Shown: positions 25,057 through 33,609, numbered from the stretch's first letter. The stretch is 64,000 nucleotides of DNA from Lachnospiraceae bacterium Marseille-Q4251 (GCA_018223435.1 JAGTTO010000001.1:2728001-2792000); one strand, 5' to 3'. Notes: generated by a model not told the origin, from the letters alone. A program made the numbers and translations.

Positions 25057-25311
25057 ATGAAAAAATACCAATGTCCTTGCTGCGGATATTTTACCTATAA
25101 TGTTCCGGCAAATGAAGATTGTGGGTATATCTGTCCCGTTTGTTTTTGGGAGAATGACCCGTTCATTGCTTCTGATAACGAACCAAGCGACTCTAATCAT
25201 GGAATAACACTAAAAGAAGCGAAATCCAATTTCTCAAAATTTGGTGCTTGTGAAAAAGAAATGTTATGTTATGTCCGACCACCGAGAGATGATGAAAAGA
25301 AAATTTCATAG
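25057..25311 (+). CDS. Cysteine-rich CPCC protein (cargo)
   Basis: An 84-aa protein of the CPCC family: YQCPCCGYFTYNVPANEDCGYICPVCFWENDP is its signature, with six Cys likely holding zinc. The rest is charged (SDSNHGITLKEAKSNFSKFG). ATG at 25057 after GGGAGG. The family is widespread in Firmicutes, often next to immunity or toxin genes, with unknown function. It starts a three-gene A+T-rich insert between oriT and relaxase. Confidence 0.8.
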   Translation: MKKYQCPCCGYFTYNVPANEDCGYICPVCFWENDPFIASDNEPSDSNHGITLKEAKSNFSKFGACEKEMLCYVRPPRDDEKKIS

Positions 25312-25342
25312 CAACAATGTCGAAGTTATGGAGGGAATAAAA

Positions 25343-25516
25343 GTGAAGGACACTGCTAAGAGAGCAATAGTTACAGTTATTGTGTTTGTTATAATTTATG
25401 TTTTATCTGGTCCAATTATCGGATATACAAACTACGATATGTATTTGAAAGGAATTGAATTTTTATCAGCGGTAATCGGAGCAGGATGTTACTGGATAGG
25501 AAGCAATAAAAAATAG
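25343..25516 (+). CDS. Small membrane protein, 57 aa (cargo)
   Basis: GTG at 25343 lies 7 nt after GGAGGG and is preferred to an ATG at 25328, which has no site. Two membrane spans: AIVTVIVFVIIYVLSGPIIG and GIEFLSAVIGAGCYWIG. No family recognised. Two-span small proteins next to CPCC genes could be immunity or toxin-related, but that is only context. Confidence 0.55.
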   Translation: MKDTAKRAIVTVIVFVIIYVLSGPIIGYTNYDMYLKGIEFLSAVIGAGCYWIGSNKK

Positions 25517-25545
25517 TTCTTGAATTTGACAAAGGAGTTGGAAGT

Positions 25546-25902
25546 ATGAAAAGAATAGGTACAGCATTGACTATCGTGTTCATCATCGCTGGATTTGCAA
25601 TTTCCTTTTTTATTGGACACTATGTGAGCGACAAGTCACATACAGAAAGTCGAGCAGCACAATTTGATAAATATATTTCTCGTGCGATTGATACAATCAA
25701 AGATAAAGGTCTGTCCATTGATGGCGCCCCAGAAGCGATAGCCAGCAATATTTGGGTGGCACACGAATTTTGTGATAGCCCTGAAATTTCCGCAGAACTC
25801 AGCAATCTGTGGAATACCATTGTATATGAAAAAGATGTGCTTCTCGGTCAAGAAGATGTGTTGACTGCTCAACTGAAAGATATTTTGGAAAAATGTCAAT
25901 AG
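25546..25902 (+). CDS. Signal-anchored protein, 118 aa (cargo)
   Basis: Starts MKRIGTALTIVFIIAGFAISFFIGHYV, a single N-terminal membrane anchor, followed by an extracellular helical domain of about 90 residues (YISRAIDTIKDKGLSIDG ... LKDILEKCQ). AAAGGAG site upstream. Unknown family. With the previous two genes it forms the A+T-rich cargo of F. Confidence 0.6.
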   Translation: MKRIGTALTIVFIIAGFAISFFIGHYVSDKSHTESRAAQFDKYISRAIDTIKDKGLSIDGAPEAIASNIWVAHEFCDSPEISAELSNLWNTIVYEKDVLLGQEDVLTAQLKDILEKCQ

Positions 25903-25973
25903 TCTTTGCAAATTTTCTATTTATCATTCACTCATCGGGTCAACTTGTCCCGAACTTTTACAACTAAATACCC

Positions 25974-26032
25974 GCCGCCCACACAGCGGCACATCGAGCA
26001 GGAAATCTGAAAAAAGGTCTCCTGCTTTTTTT
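25974..26032 (+). terminator. Two-hairpin leader before relaxase (F)
   Basis: GCCGC/GCGGC (25974-25990) followed by AGCAGGA / TCCTGCT (25997-26003 and 26020-26026) and a T-run to 26032. Same plan and partly the same sequence (CCGCCGCCCA-ACAGCGGC) as 14315-14372 in element E, again just before mobilization genes. Confidence 0.75.
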
Positions 26033-26095
26033 CTGCCCAAAATGAGGTGGTAAAACGCCACCCCATCCACCAATTAGCGAAAGGAGGAACACGAA

Positions 26096-27676
26096 ATGCC
26101 CTGTCCACACAACGAAATCACGATTGTGCAGCGCAGCCAGCGGCAGTCTGCTGTTGCCGCCGCTGCTTACCAGAGCGGCGAAAAGCTGTTCTGTGAATAC
26201 GACCAGCAAGTGAAGCACTACCCGGAAAAGCGTGGTATCGTCCACAATGAAATCCTGCTCCCGGCAAATGCCCCACAGGAATATGCCGACCGCAATACTT
26301 TATGGAACGCAGCCGAAGCGGTTGAGAAGCAATGGAACTCCCAGCTTGCAAGGCGGTGGGTGCTTACCATCCCAAGAGAAATACCACTTGACCAGTACGC
26401 TGTCCTTGTCCGGGAGTTTTGTGAACAGCAGTTTGTTTCCAAAGGCATGATTGCTGACTTTGCCATCCATGACCCCTATCCGCCGGGACACAATCCCCAC
26501 GCCCATGTCTTGCTCACTATGAGGGCAATGGACGAACATGGAAAATGGCTTCCCAAGAGCCGCAAGGTTTATGACCTTGACGAAAACGGGGAACGGATAA
26601 AACTTCCGTCCGGCAGATGGAAAAGCCACAAGGAGGATACGGTGGATTGGAACGACCAGAAGTATTGCGAAATCTGGCGGCATGAATGGGAGGTCATCCA
26701 GAACCGCTATCTGGAAGCCAATGACCGCCCAGAGCGTGTGGACTTGCGTTCTTATGCCAGACAGGGGCTTGATATTATCCCTACTGTCCATGAGGGAGCT
26801 GCTGTCCGGCAGATGGAAAAGCGGGGTATCCAGACGAACATCGGCAACCTGAACCGGGACATCAGAGCCGCCAACCGCCTGATGAAGTCTATCCGGCAGC
26901 TCATTCAAAACCTCAAAGGCTGGATTACCGAGCTGGGAGAAAAACGAAAAGAACTGCTTGCACAAAAGGCGGCGGAGGAAGCGACACTTCTTCCCAATCT
27001 GCTGATGAAGTATATGGAGATACGAAAGGAAGAACGGAAGGACTGGACAAGGGCTGGACAGAACCGGGGGACTTCACAGGACTTAAAGGCAGTCAGCGAA
27101 GCCCTGTCCTATCTCCGTCAAAAGGGGCTTTCTACTGTGGAGGACTTAGAAGCATTTCTGGAATCTTCCGGGAAATCAGCCGCAGATTACCGCAATCAGA
27201 TGAAGCCAAAGGAAGCCCGAAGCAAAGTGATTGACGGGATTCTTGCCAGCCGGACAGACTGCAAGGAATGTAAGCCTGTCTATGAGAAGTACCAGAAGAT
27301 ATTTTTTAAGAAAACAAAGGAGAAATTCAAACAGGAACACCCGGAGGTTGCCCGGTATGAAAAAGCCGCCGCCTACCTTGCCAAGCACCCAGATGATAAG
27401 GACAGTACCCAAAAGGAGCTGCAAGAGGAGCAGGAAAAACTTCTCAGCGAAATCGCAGAGTTGAAAGTACCACTGACCGAGGTACAGGAGGATTTGAAGA
27501 AGCTGCGGGACATCCGCTACTGGGTACGGAAAGCCACACCCGGCACAGAGGAAAGTAAAGAGCCGCCTAAGAAGCAGCCCATCAAGGAAGTCTTGCAGGA
27601 TAAGGCAGACGAGAAAAAGGCTCAAAGAACCGCCCCGGCACAGGCGAAACACCGACAACAGGATATGGAACTTTAA
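26096..27676 (+). CDS. MobA/MobL-family relaxase (F)
   Basis: A 526-aa relaxase. The PF03389 domain fills the first 220 residues: VQRSQRQSAVAAAAYQSGEKL opens it, and FAIHDPYPPGHNPHAHVLLTMR holds the HxH metal ligands. VDLRSYARQGLDIIPTVHEG ends the domain. The remainder is a Lys/Glu-rich helical tail (KEELLSEIAELKVPLTEVQED). No primase part is present. It would nick the oriT candidate at 24757, from which it is separated by 1.3 kb of cargo. ATG after AAAGGAGG. Confidence 0.9.
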   Translation: MPCPHNEITIVQRSQRQSAVAAAAYQSGEKLFCEYDQQVKHYPEKRGIVHNEILLPANAPQEYADRNTLWNAAEAVEKQWNSQLARRWVLTIPREIPLDQYAVLVREFCEQQFVSKGMIADFAIHDPYPPGHNPHAHVLLTMRAMDEHGKWLPKSRKVYDLDENGERIKLPSGRWKSHKEDTVDWNDQKYCEIWRHEWEVIQNRYLEANDRPERVDLRSYARQGLDIIPTVHEGAAVRQMEKRGIQTNIGNLNRDIRAANRLMKSIRQLIQNLKGWITELGEKRKELLAQKAAEEATLLPNLLMKYMEIRKEERKDWTRAGQNRGTSQDLKAVSEALSYLRQKGLSTVEDLEAFLESSGKSAADYRNQMKPKEARSKVIDGILASRTDCKECKPVYEKYQKIFFKKTKEKFKQEHPEVARYEKAAAYLAKHPDDKDSTQKELQEEQEKLLSEIAELKVPLTEVQEDLKKLRDIRYWVRKATPGTEESKEPPKKQPIKEVLQDKADEKKAQRTAPAQAKHRQQDMEL

Positions 27677-27741
27677 CAGGCACTTGCCATTTTCAATCAG
27701 AGAATGTCAGGTGCTTTTCTTATTTTCAAGGAGGGATAGAT

Positions 27742-28386
27742 TTGAATGTATTTGAAGCTGTGAAGCAGTCCGTCACAACAAGACAGGCTGCGGAGCATTA
27801 TGGAATCCATGTAGGTCGGAACGGGATGGCTTGCTGCCCGTTCCATAATGATAAAACCCCAAGCATGAAGCTGGATCGGCGTTACCACTGCTTCGGCTGC
27901 GGTGCGGATGGGGATGTGATTGATTTTGCCGCCGCCCTGTATGGGCTGAGAAAGAAAGAAGCCGCCGTACAGCTGGCACAGGACTTTGGGCTTTCCTATG
28001 AGGACTGGAAACCGCCGGGAAAGGAAAAAAAGCCAAAGCCCCGGCAGAAATCCCCGGAGGAACAGTTTCAGGAAGCAAAGAACCGCTGCTTCCGTATTCT
28101 TGCCGATTATCTCCACTTGCTTATGGCATGGAGAAAGGACTACGCCCCGCACTCCCCGGAGGAAGCCTTTCATCCCCGGTTCGTGGAAGCCTTACAGAAG
28201 CAAGCCCAAGTGGAATATCTGCTGGATATATTGCTGTTCGGGGAGACAGAGGAAAAAGCGGCTTTGATTGCGGACTACGGAAAGGATGTGATACAGCTTG
28301 AACAGCGAATGGCAGAGCTTGCAGCCGCAGACGCAGCAAGAATTAAAAAACACCATGAACGCCATGCAGCCACCCCAGAGCATTGA
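27742..28386 (+). CDS. CHC2 zinc-finger primase-like protein
   Basis: A 214-aa protein with TTG start after GGAGGG. Residues 30-70 are a DnaG-type CHC2 zinc finger: CCPFHNDKTPSMKLDRRYHCFGCGADGDVIDFAAALYG. No TOPRIM domain follows, so it can bind template but probably needs a partner for synthesis; the VapE-like gene overlapping it is the natural partner. The C-terminal half is helical and charged. Confidence 0.85.
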   Translation: MNVFEAVKQSVTTRQAAEHYGIHVGRNGMACCPFHNDKTPSMKLDRRYHCFGCGADGDVIDFAAALYGLRKKEAAVQLAQDFGLSYEDWKPPGKEKKPKPRQKSPEEQFQEAKNRCFRILADYLHLLMAWRKDYAPHSPEEAFHPRFVEALQKQAQVEYLLDILLFGETEEKAALIADYGKDVIQLEQRMAELAAADAARIKKHHERHAATPEH

Positions 28387-29692
28387 GGAAATCAAAGCGG
28401 GACTGGAAACTACCGAGAAAGGCGGTGTCCGTCAGAGCATACGGAACTGCCTGACCGTATTCCAGCGTGACCCGCTGCTTTCCGGGGCTATCGCATACAA
28501 CATCCTGACCGACCGCAAGGACATCATAAAGCCCATCGGCTTCCACAGAGAAAGCACAGCCCTGAACGATACGGATATGAAGTATCTGCTTCTCTATCTG
28601 GAAGAAACCTATGGGCTTACCAATGAGAAAAAGATTGATAATGCCATCGGGATTGTGGCGAATGAAAACAAGTACCATCCCATCCGGGACTACCTAAGTG
28701 CCCTTGTGTGGGACGGGACAGAACGAATCCGTTTCTGTCTGCGGCACTTTCTGGGGGCTGACGCAGACGATTACACCTATGAAGCGTTGAAGCTGTTCCT
28801 GCTGGGTGCAATCTCACGAGCCTTTCAGCCGGGGTGCAAGTTTGAAATCATGCTCTGTCTGGTAGGCGGTCAGGGGGCTGGCAAGTCCACTTTCTTCCGT
28901 CTGCTGGCAGTCCGGGACGAGTGGTTCTCCGATGATTTGCGGAAGCTGGACGATGAAAATGTGTACCGCAAGCTGCAAGGTCACTGGATGATCGAAATGT
29001 CGGAAATGATGGCAACTGCCAACGCCAAGAGCATTGAGGAAATCAAGTCGTTTTTAAGCCGGCAGAAAGAGGTCTACAAGATACCCTATGAAACCCACCC
29101 GGCAGACCGCCCCCGTCAGTGCGTGTTTGGCGGCACTTCCAATGCCCTTGACTTCCTGCCCCTTGACCGTTCCGGCAACCGCCGCTTTATCCCGGTCATG
29201 GTGTACCCGGAGCAAGCTGAGGTTCACATTTTGGAGGACGAAGCTGCTTCCAGAGCCTATATTGAGCAGATGTGGGCGGAAGCGATGGAGATTTACCGAA
29301 GCGGCAGGTTCAAGCTGGCTTTCAGCCCCGCCATGCAGCGGTATCTCAAAGAACACCAGCGGGATTTTATGCCGGAGGACACCAAAGCCGGGATGATACA
29401 GGCGTATCTTGATAAGTACACCGGGAGCATGGTCTGCTCCAAGCAGCTCTACAAGGAAGCCTTAAACCATGCCTTTGACGAGCCGAAGCAATGGGAAATC
29501 CGGGAAATCAACGAGATTATGAACCAGTGCATTGACCGCTGGCGGTACTTCCCGAACCCAAGAATGTTTTCCGAATATGGCAGACAAAAGGGCTGGGAGC
29601 GAGAAAACCCGGCAACGGACTCCGGCAACCCGTCTGAAAAAACGATGGACGGTTTTGTGGAGGTCACAGAACAGATGGAGCTTCCATTCTGA
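28298..29692 (+). CDS. VapE/VirE-like P-loop ATPase
   Basis: A 464-aa protein of the virulence-associated E family, a superfamily-3-like helicase used by islands and phages for replication. Walker A GGQGAGKST is at about residue 192, Walker B-like WMIEMSEM near 232, and FGGTSNALDFLPLDRSGNRRFIPV contains the arginine-finger region. I take the TTG at 28298 (AAAGGA upstream) as start; ATG at 28355 is the alternative. It overlaps the CHC2 gene by 89 bp. Confidence 0.88.
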   Translation: MNSEWQSLQPQTQQELKNTMNAMQPPQSIEEIKAGLETTEKGGVRQSIRNCLTVFQRDPLLSGAIAYNILTDRKDIIKPIGFHRESTALNDTDMKYLLLYLEETYGLTNEKKIDNAIGIVANENKYHPIRDYLSALVWDGTERIRFCLRHFLGADADDYTYEALKLFLLGAISRAFQPGCKFEIMLCLVGGQGAGKSTFFRLLAVRDEWFSDDLRKLDDENVYRKLQGHWMIEMSEMMATANAKSIEEIKSFLSRQKEVYKIPYETHPADRPRQCVFGGTSNALDFLPLDRSGNRRFIPVMVYPEQAEVHILEDEAASRAYIEQMWAEAMEIYRSGRFKLAFSPAMQRYLKEHQRDFMPEDTKAGMIQAYLDKYTGSMVCSKQLYKEALNHAFDEPKQWEIREINEIMNQCIDRWRYFPNPRMFSEYGRQKGWERENPATDSGNPSEKTMDGFVEVTEQMELPF

Positions 29693-29933
29693 AAATGACC
29701 ACCCGTTGCACCCCCTGTTGCTATCCCGTTGCCGAGCCGGTTGCCGGGGAAAACCCCTTATTTCCGGGCTTTTCTCCCTTATAACAACCAAAACAACAGA
29801 AAAATAAAAGAAAAGTATAAATAGTAACCACCGCCAGATTGAGATTGTTTGCAAGGTCTTTTGAAGCCCGTTGCCGGACTTCGTTGCCGACACCCTCTGT
29901 CTGGCTATTTTCATGTATGGAGGATAACTGCCT

Positions 29934-30131
29934 ATGGCAAAAAACAAAACAGAGATTCATGTGACCACTGTATTTGACGGGGAGCTGGATGCAACCGATG
30001 TGTTCGTCAGCCTGATTTCCCAGAAATACAGAAAGACAAATACGAAAGAATATCTTGCTAAAAAGAAAGATATGAGCTATAATGAAGATGAGGTTCAAAA
30101 GAGCCAGATACCGTCTGGATTGTGTGGGTAA
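29934..30131 (+). CDS. Small transposon protein before recombinase (F)
   Basis: A 65-aa protein: TEIHVTTVFDGELDATDVFVSLISQKYR suggests two strands and a helix, the same outline as TnpW at 18787, though sequence similarity is slight. ATG after ATGGAGGATAA. Its stop directly abuts the recombinase ATG, so the pair is translated together. Possible recombination directionality or accessory factor; unproven. Confidence 0.65.
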   Translation: MAKNKTEIHVTTVFDGELDATDVFVSLISQKYRKTNTKEYLAKKKDMSYNEDEVQKSQIPSGLCG

Positions 30132-31802
30132 ATGGCTATGATGAACGAAATGGAATACAGAACAATCGGTTCGGCACTTGCCGGGGGCTATCGTGCGGCG
30201 GTCTATTGCAGGCTGTCAAAGGACGATGACCTGCAAGGCGAAAGTGCCAGTATCGCAAACCAGCGTGATATGCTGGAAAAATACTGCGAAAAGCAGGGAT
30301 GGGAGGTTGTGGCAGTCTATCAGGACGATGGTTTCACAGGTCTTAATATGGAGCGTCCTGATTTACAGAGAATGTTGAGAGCCATTGAGCGCAGGCAAAT
30401 CAACCTTGTCATCACGAAAGACCTCAGCCGACTGGGGCGGAACTATCTGCAAACCGGGCATTTGATTGAGGACTTTTTCCCAAGAAACGGTGTCCGCTAT
30501 ATCGCCATGAATGACGGTATCGACACCCTGCGGGATAACAACGATATTGCCCCGTTCAAGAATATCCTGAACGAGATGTACAGCAAGGATATTTCCAAGA
30601 AAGTCCATTCCTCTTATCTTCTGAAAGCGCAGAAAGGACAGTTTACCGGGTGTCTTGCCCCGTTTGGGTATCGGAAAGACCCGGAGGACAAAAACCATCT
30701 GCTCATTGACGAGGAAACCGCCCCGATTGTGCGACTGATTTTCGGATATGCCCTGAACGGTCATGGTCCGAACTATATCCGCAGACGGCTGGAGGAAGAA
30801 AAAATCCCCTGCCCCACATGGTGGAACCGGGAACGGGGGCTTCGCAATACCCGCACCAAATGGGAAAAGAAAGACCCAGAAAAAGGACGGTATATGTGGG
30901 ACTTCTCCGTTATCAAAGACCTTTTGATGAATCCCGTCTACACCGGGGCGATTGCTTCCCAGAAAAAGGACTACCGTTTCAAAATCGGCACGATTGGGGA
31001 AAAGAAGCCGGAGGACTGGATTGTGGTGGAGGGGCAGCATGAACCGCTGATTGACCGCATGAGCTTTGACATTGTGCAGAATAAGCTGAAATCCCGCCAG
31101 CGTCCGGGGCAGACCAATGAAATCAGCCTGTTTGCCGGACTGATAAAATGCGGCGAGTGTGGGAAGTCGCTGACGGTACGCTACACAAACGCAAAACATC
31201 CTCAGCAGATTTATTCCTGCAAGACCTACAATGCCTTTGGAAAGAACCACTGCACCCAGCATCGGATTGACTATGACACCCTTTACAGCCATGTGCTGCG
31301 GAAAATCCGGGAATGTGCCAGAGCTGCCCTGATGGACGGGGAAGCGGTTGCCGACCGCCTGACCAATACCTGTGAAGCCGAGCAGCGGGAACAGCGGGAA
31401 GCAATGGAACGCTCCCTTACAAGGGACGAGGAACGGATTGAGATTCTGGACAAAATGGTAATGCGGCTTTATGAGGATATGATTGCAGGGCGTATCAGTG
31501 AACAGAATTTCAACACCATGCTGGAAAAGACACAGACCGAGCAGACGGAGCTTAAAACAAAAGTGTCCGAGGGCAGAAAGCGGCTGTCCGATGAAGTCCA
31601 GCTTGCCAATGATGCAAAACAATGGGTGGAAGCCATTCAGGAATACGCCAACATCACAGAGCTGGACGCAGCCACCCTTAACCGCTTAATCAAAGAAATC
31701 GTCGTGCATGAGCGCATTGACGAAGATAAAACAAGACACATTTCTATCGAAATTCATTTTAATCTCAAACCCATCCCGGAGGTGGAACAGGTCACTGCCT
31801 GA
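30132..31802 (+). CDS. Large serine recombinase (F)
   Basis: A 556-aa TnpX/TndX-class recombinase. Catalytic domain with AAVYCRLSKDDD (Ser29), GFTGLNMERPDLQRML and KDLSRLGRNYLQTGHLIED; recombinase domain with APFGYRKDPEDKNHLLIDEE; zinc ribbon CGECGKSLTVRY plus YSCKTYNAFGKNHC; coiled coil around 415-500. It ends 90 bp before maff2 resumes, the same distance as in E. Resembles the element D enzyme (58576) more than the E enzyme in the KDPEDKNHL segment. Intact. Confidence 0.92.
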   Translation: MAMMNEMEYRTIGSALAGGYRAAVYCRLSKDDDLQGESASIANQRDMLEKYCEKQGWEVVAVYQDDGFTGLNMERPDLQRMLRAIERRQINLVITKDLSRLGRNYLQTGHLIEDFFPRNGVRYIAMNDGIDTLRDNNDIAPFKNILNEMYSKDISKKVHSSYLLKAQKGQFTGCLAPFGYRKDPEDKNHLLIDEETAPIVRLIFGYALNGHGPNYIRRRLEEEKIPCPTWWNRERGLRNTRTKWEKKDPEKGRYMWDFSVIKDLLMNPVYTGAIASQKKDYRFKIGTIGEKKPEDWIVVEGQHEPLIDRMSFDIVQNKLKSRQRPGQTNEISLFAGLIKCGECGKSLTVRYTNAKHPQQIYSCKTYNAFGKNHCTQHRIDYDTLYSHVLRKIRECARAALMDGEAVADRLTNTCEAEQREQREAMERSLTRDEERIEILDKMVMRLYEDMIAGRISEQNFNTMLEKTQTEQTELKTKVSEGRKRLSDEVQLANDAKQWVEAIQEYANITELDAATLNRLIKEIVVHERIDEDKTRHISIEIHFNLKPIPEVEQVTA

Positions 31803-31892
31803 CCTGTCCCGCCGGGACGGTTCTCTTAAAAATACCATATAGATTTTTTGTACGCCGCCGCCCGCCATCGAGCAGAGTTTTACACCTAATTG

Positions 31893-31976
31893 GGGATAAA
31901 ACAGCTCATGGCTGGCGGCGGTGTCGTTCTGATCGGCCTTCAGCTTATCCCTCTGCTGTCCGGCCTGTTCAGCTAA
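31893..31976 (+). pseudogene. maff2, 3' piece from a second allele
   Basis: Reads Gly-Ile-Lys-Gln-Leu-Met-Ala then GGGVVLIGLQLIPLLSGLFS and stop, the C-terminal half of Maff2 with its second membrane span. The first seven codons repeat those of the piece at 20797-20817 with different bases (GGG ATA versus GGC ATC; CTC versus TTC), so it comes from another maff2 copy. G+C-rich like the genes after it. Confidence 0.85.
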
Positions 31977-32016
31977 GTGTCACCCGTTGTCCCTTTTCCA
32001 GAAAAGGAGCTGATGT

Positions 32017-32883
32017 ATGGACTTTATCATCGACGCAATCGTTGAATGGCTGAAAGGTCTGCTCGTCGATGGTATCATGGGAAATCTGGATGGCCTTTTC
32101 GATAACGTCAATCAGAGCGTTGGCGAGATCGCCACACAGGTAGGCACGACCCCGGCGGACTGGAACGCCGGGGTCTTTTCCATGATACGACAGATCTCCG
32201 AAACTGCCATTCTGCCAATCGCCGGGGTCATCCTCACTTTTGTTATGACCTATGAACTGATACAGATGCTCATAGAACGCAACAACCTCCATGAAGTTGA
32301 CACATGGATGTTTTTTAAGTGGGTGTTCAAAACCTTTGTGGCTGTGATGATCCTGACGAATACCTTCAATATCGTGCTGGCGGTCTTTGATGTGAGCCAG
32401 CATGTGATACAGCAGTCAGCGGGCATTATCCAGAACGGGACAGAGATCACGCCGGATGTGCTGGACAGTCTGCGGACAGAGCTTGAGGCGATGGAGTTAG
32501 GCCCTCTGTTCGGACTCTGGCTCCAGTCCTTCCTGATCCAGCTTACCATGATTGCCTTAAACATCGTGATTTTCGTCATCGTATATGGCCGTATGATTGA
32601 AATTTATTTACTCACAAGTTTAGCGCCTATCCCGTTTGCCACAGTCCCCAACAGGGAAACCGGACACATGGGGCAGAACTATTTCCGCTCCCTCTTTGCG
32701 GTGGGCTTTCAAGGTCTATTGATCTTAGTCTGTGTCGCCATCTATGCGGTGCTGATCCAGAGTATCGCCACCGACGGCGACCCCATCGGGGCGATCTGGG
32801 GCTGCGTGGGATATACGGTGCTGCTGTGTTTTACCTTATTCAAAACAGGCAGTCTTGCAAAATCCATCTTCGGCTGCCATTAA
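32017..32883 (+). CDS. TrbL/VirB6-like channel protein
   Basis: A 288-aa polytopic membrane protein forming part of the mating channel. At least six hydrophobic spans are seen, e.g. ILPIAGVILTFVMTYELIQML, FVAVMILTNTFNIVLAVF, FLIQLTMIALNIVIFVIVYG and LLILVCVAIYAVLIQS; the conserved MIEIYLLTSLAPIPFATVPN is typical of the ICE TrbL group. ATG after AAAGGAG. First intact gene of G; it follows maff2 as in related ICEs. Confidence 0.88.
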   Translation: MDFIIDAIVEWLKGLLVDGIMGNLDGLFDNVNQSVGEIATQVGTTPADWNAGVFSMIRQISETAILPIAGVILTFVMTYELIQMLIERNNLHEVDTWMFFKWVFKTFVAVMILTNTFNIVLAVFDVSQHVIQQSAGIIQNGTEITPDVLDSLRTELEAMELGPLFGLWLQSFLIQLTMIALNIVIFVIVYGRMIEIYLLTSLAPIPFATVPNRETGHMGQNYFRSLFAVGFQGLLILVCVAIYAVLIQSIATDGDPIGAIWGCVGYTVLLCFTLFKTGSLAKSIFGCH

Positions 32884-32887
32884 GAGA

Positions 32888-32910
32888 CTTCGGGCCATGC
32901 TGACCCGAAG
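32888..32910. repeat. Palindromic repeat copy 1
   Basis: Stem TTCGGGCCA, loop TGC, stem TGACCCGAA (one mismatch). It starts 5 bp after the trbL stop and ends 3 bp before AAAGGAGG of the next gene. Confidence 0.85.
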
Positions 32911-32925
32911 CGGAAAGGAGGCGGT

Positions 32926-33567
32926 ATGCCTCGGCGTTACAAACAGGGTGCGGACGGACAGCCGCACCCGGCTTTCTATGGAAAGCTCCCCGAAGAATTT
33001 TCTAAAGCAGACACCATGCGCTTTATGGTGGAAACCGATCTGAAACTGTCCGGGTGCGTATCGGCGGACACGCTGGCGGCACTCCGGGCGGAAGGCTATG
33101 ACTACAAGGACGGGAACCTTGTTCCCGCCGGAAAGGAGGAAACCATGCAGGAAAAGGTTGCAAACACCACCCCGGCCGCACCGTTGAAGCTGGATGTAAG
33201 CGTGCGGGTCATCGAACCTGTGAAAAATCTGATGGGCTTTGCCAGCGTGAAATTCAATGACTGCTTTGTGGTGGAAAATCTGAAAATCGTACAGGGCAGC
33301 AAGGGCCTCTTTCTTGGGATGCCCAGCCAGCCGGACGGCAAAGGCGGCTACCGGGATATGGCCTACCCTGTCACAAAGGAGTTCCGGGAACAGCTCAACA
33401 CCGCTGTTCTGCAAGCCTATGAGGCAAAGCTGGAACAGATGGCGGAGCGCGGCTCTGTGGGGCGTGCGTCCATCAGCGACCAGCTCAAAGCCGGAAAAGC
33501 GGCTGCCGAACAGGCAAAGGCAGAACGGCCTCCGAAGGAAAAGCCCAGCCGCAGCGCAGAGCGTTGA
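32926..33567 (+). CDS. SpoVG-domain protein
   Basis: A 213-aa protein. The middle (about residues 90-170) matches SpoVG: LDVSVRVIEPVKNLMGFASVKFNDCFVVENLKIVQGSKGLFLGMPSQ and YRDMAYPVTKEFREQL. SpoVG proteins bind nucleic acid and regulate gene expression. The N-terminal 75 residues form an unrelated ICE domain with TMRFMVETDLKLSGCVSADTLAALRAEGYDY, and the tail is Lys/Ala-rich. Lying between two palindromic repeats and trbL, it may act as an ICE regulator or RNA-binding protein. Confidence 0.82.
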   Translation: MPRRYKQGADGQPHPAFYGKLPEEFSKADTMRFMVETDLKLSGCVSADTLAALRAEGYDYKDGNLVPAGKEETMQEKVANTTPAAPLKLDVSVRVIEPVKNLMGFASVKFNDCFVVENLKIVQGSKGLFLGMPSQPDGKGGYRDMAYPVTKEFREQLNTAVLQAYEAKLEQMAERGSVGRASISDQLKAGKAAAEQAKAERPPKEKPSRSAER

Positions 33568-33568
33568 C

Positions 33569-33590
33569 CTCGGGCCATGCTGGCCCGAAG
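33569..33590. repeat. Palindromic repeat copy 2
   Basis: CTCGGGCCA-TGC-TGGCCCGAAG; begins 2 bp after the spoVG-like stop and ends 3 bp before AAAGGAGG of the next gene. Confidence 0.85.
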
Positions 33591-33609
33591 CAGAAAGGAG
33601 GCGGAAACC

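Larger units (their letters stand above)
20818..31892 (+). mobile_element. Element F: second mobilizable element with serine recombinase
   Basis: Bounded on the left by the maff2 piece ending at 20817 and on the right by maff2 resuming at 31893. Its ends are weakly inverted (CTAATTAAAGGGAACA against CCAATTAGGTGTAAAA, 10 of 16). The contents (TnpV, regulators, replication genes, MobA/MobL, CHC2 and VapE genes, small gene, recombinase next to the right end) form a normal mobilizable transposon. The two flanks come from different maff2 alleles, so F may be two related elements joined by recombination. Confidence 0.65.

Noticed and set aside
30363..31622. Minus-strand frame of 419 codons
   Set aside because: Lies wholly opposite the F recombinase, whose catalytic and zinc motifs are intact; no recognisable protein.
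20797..31913. Direct repeat at both ends of F read as a tyrosine-recombinase att site
   Set aside because: The matching stretch (AAACAG-TCATGGCT) is explained by maff2 coding sequence with synonymous and conservative differences, and F encodes a serine recombinase that uses a 2-bp core.
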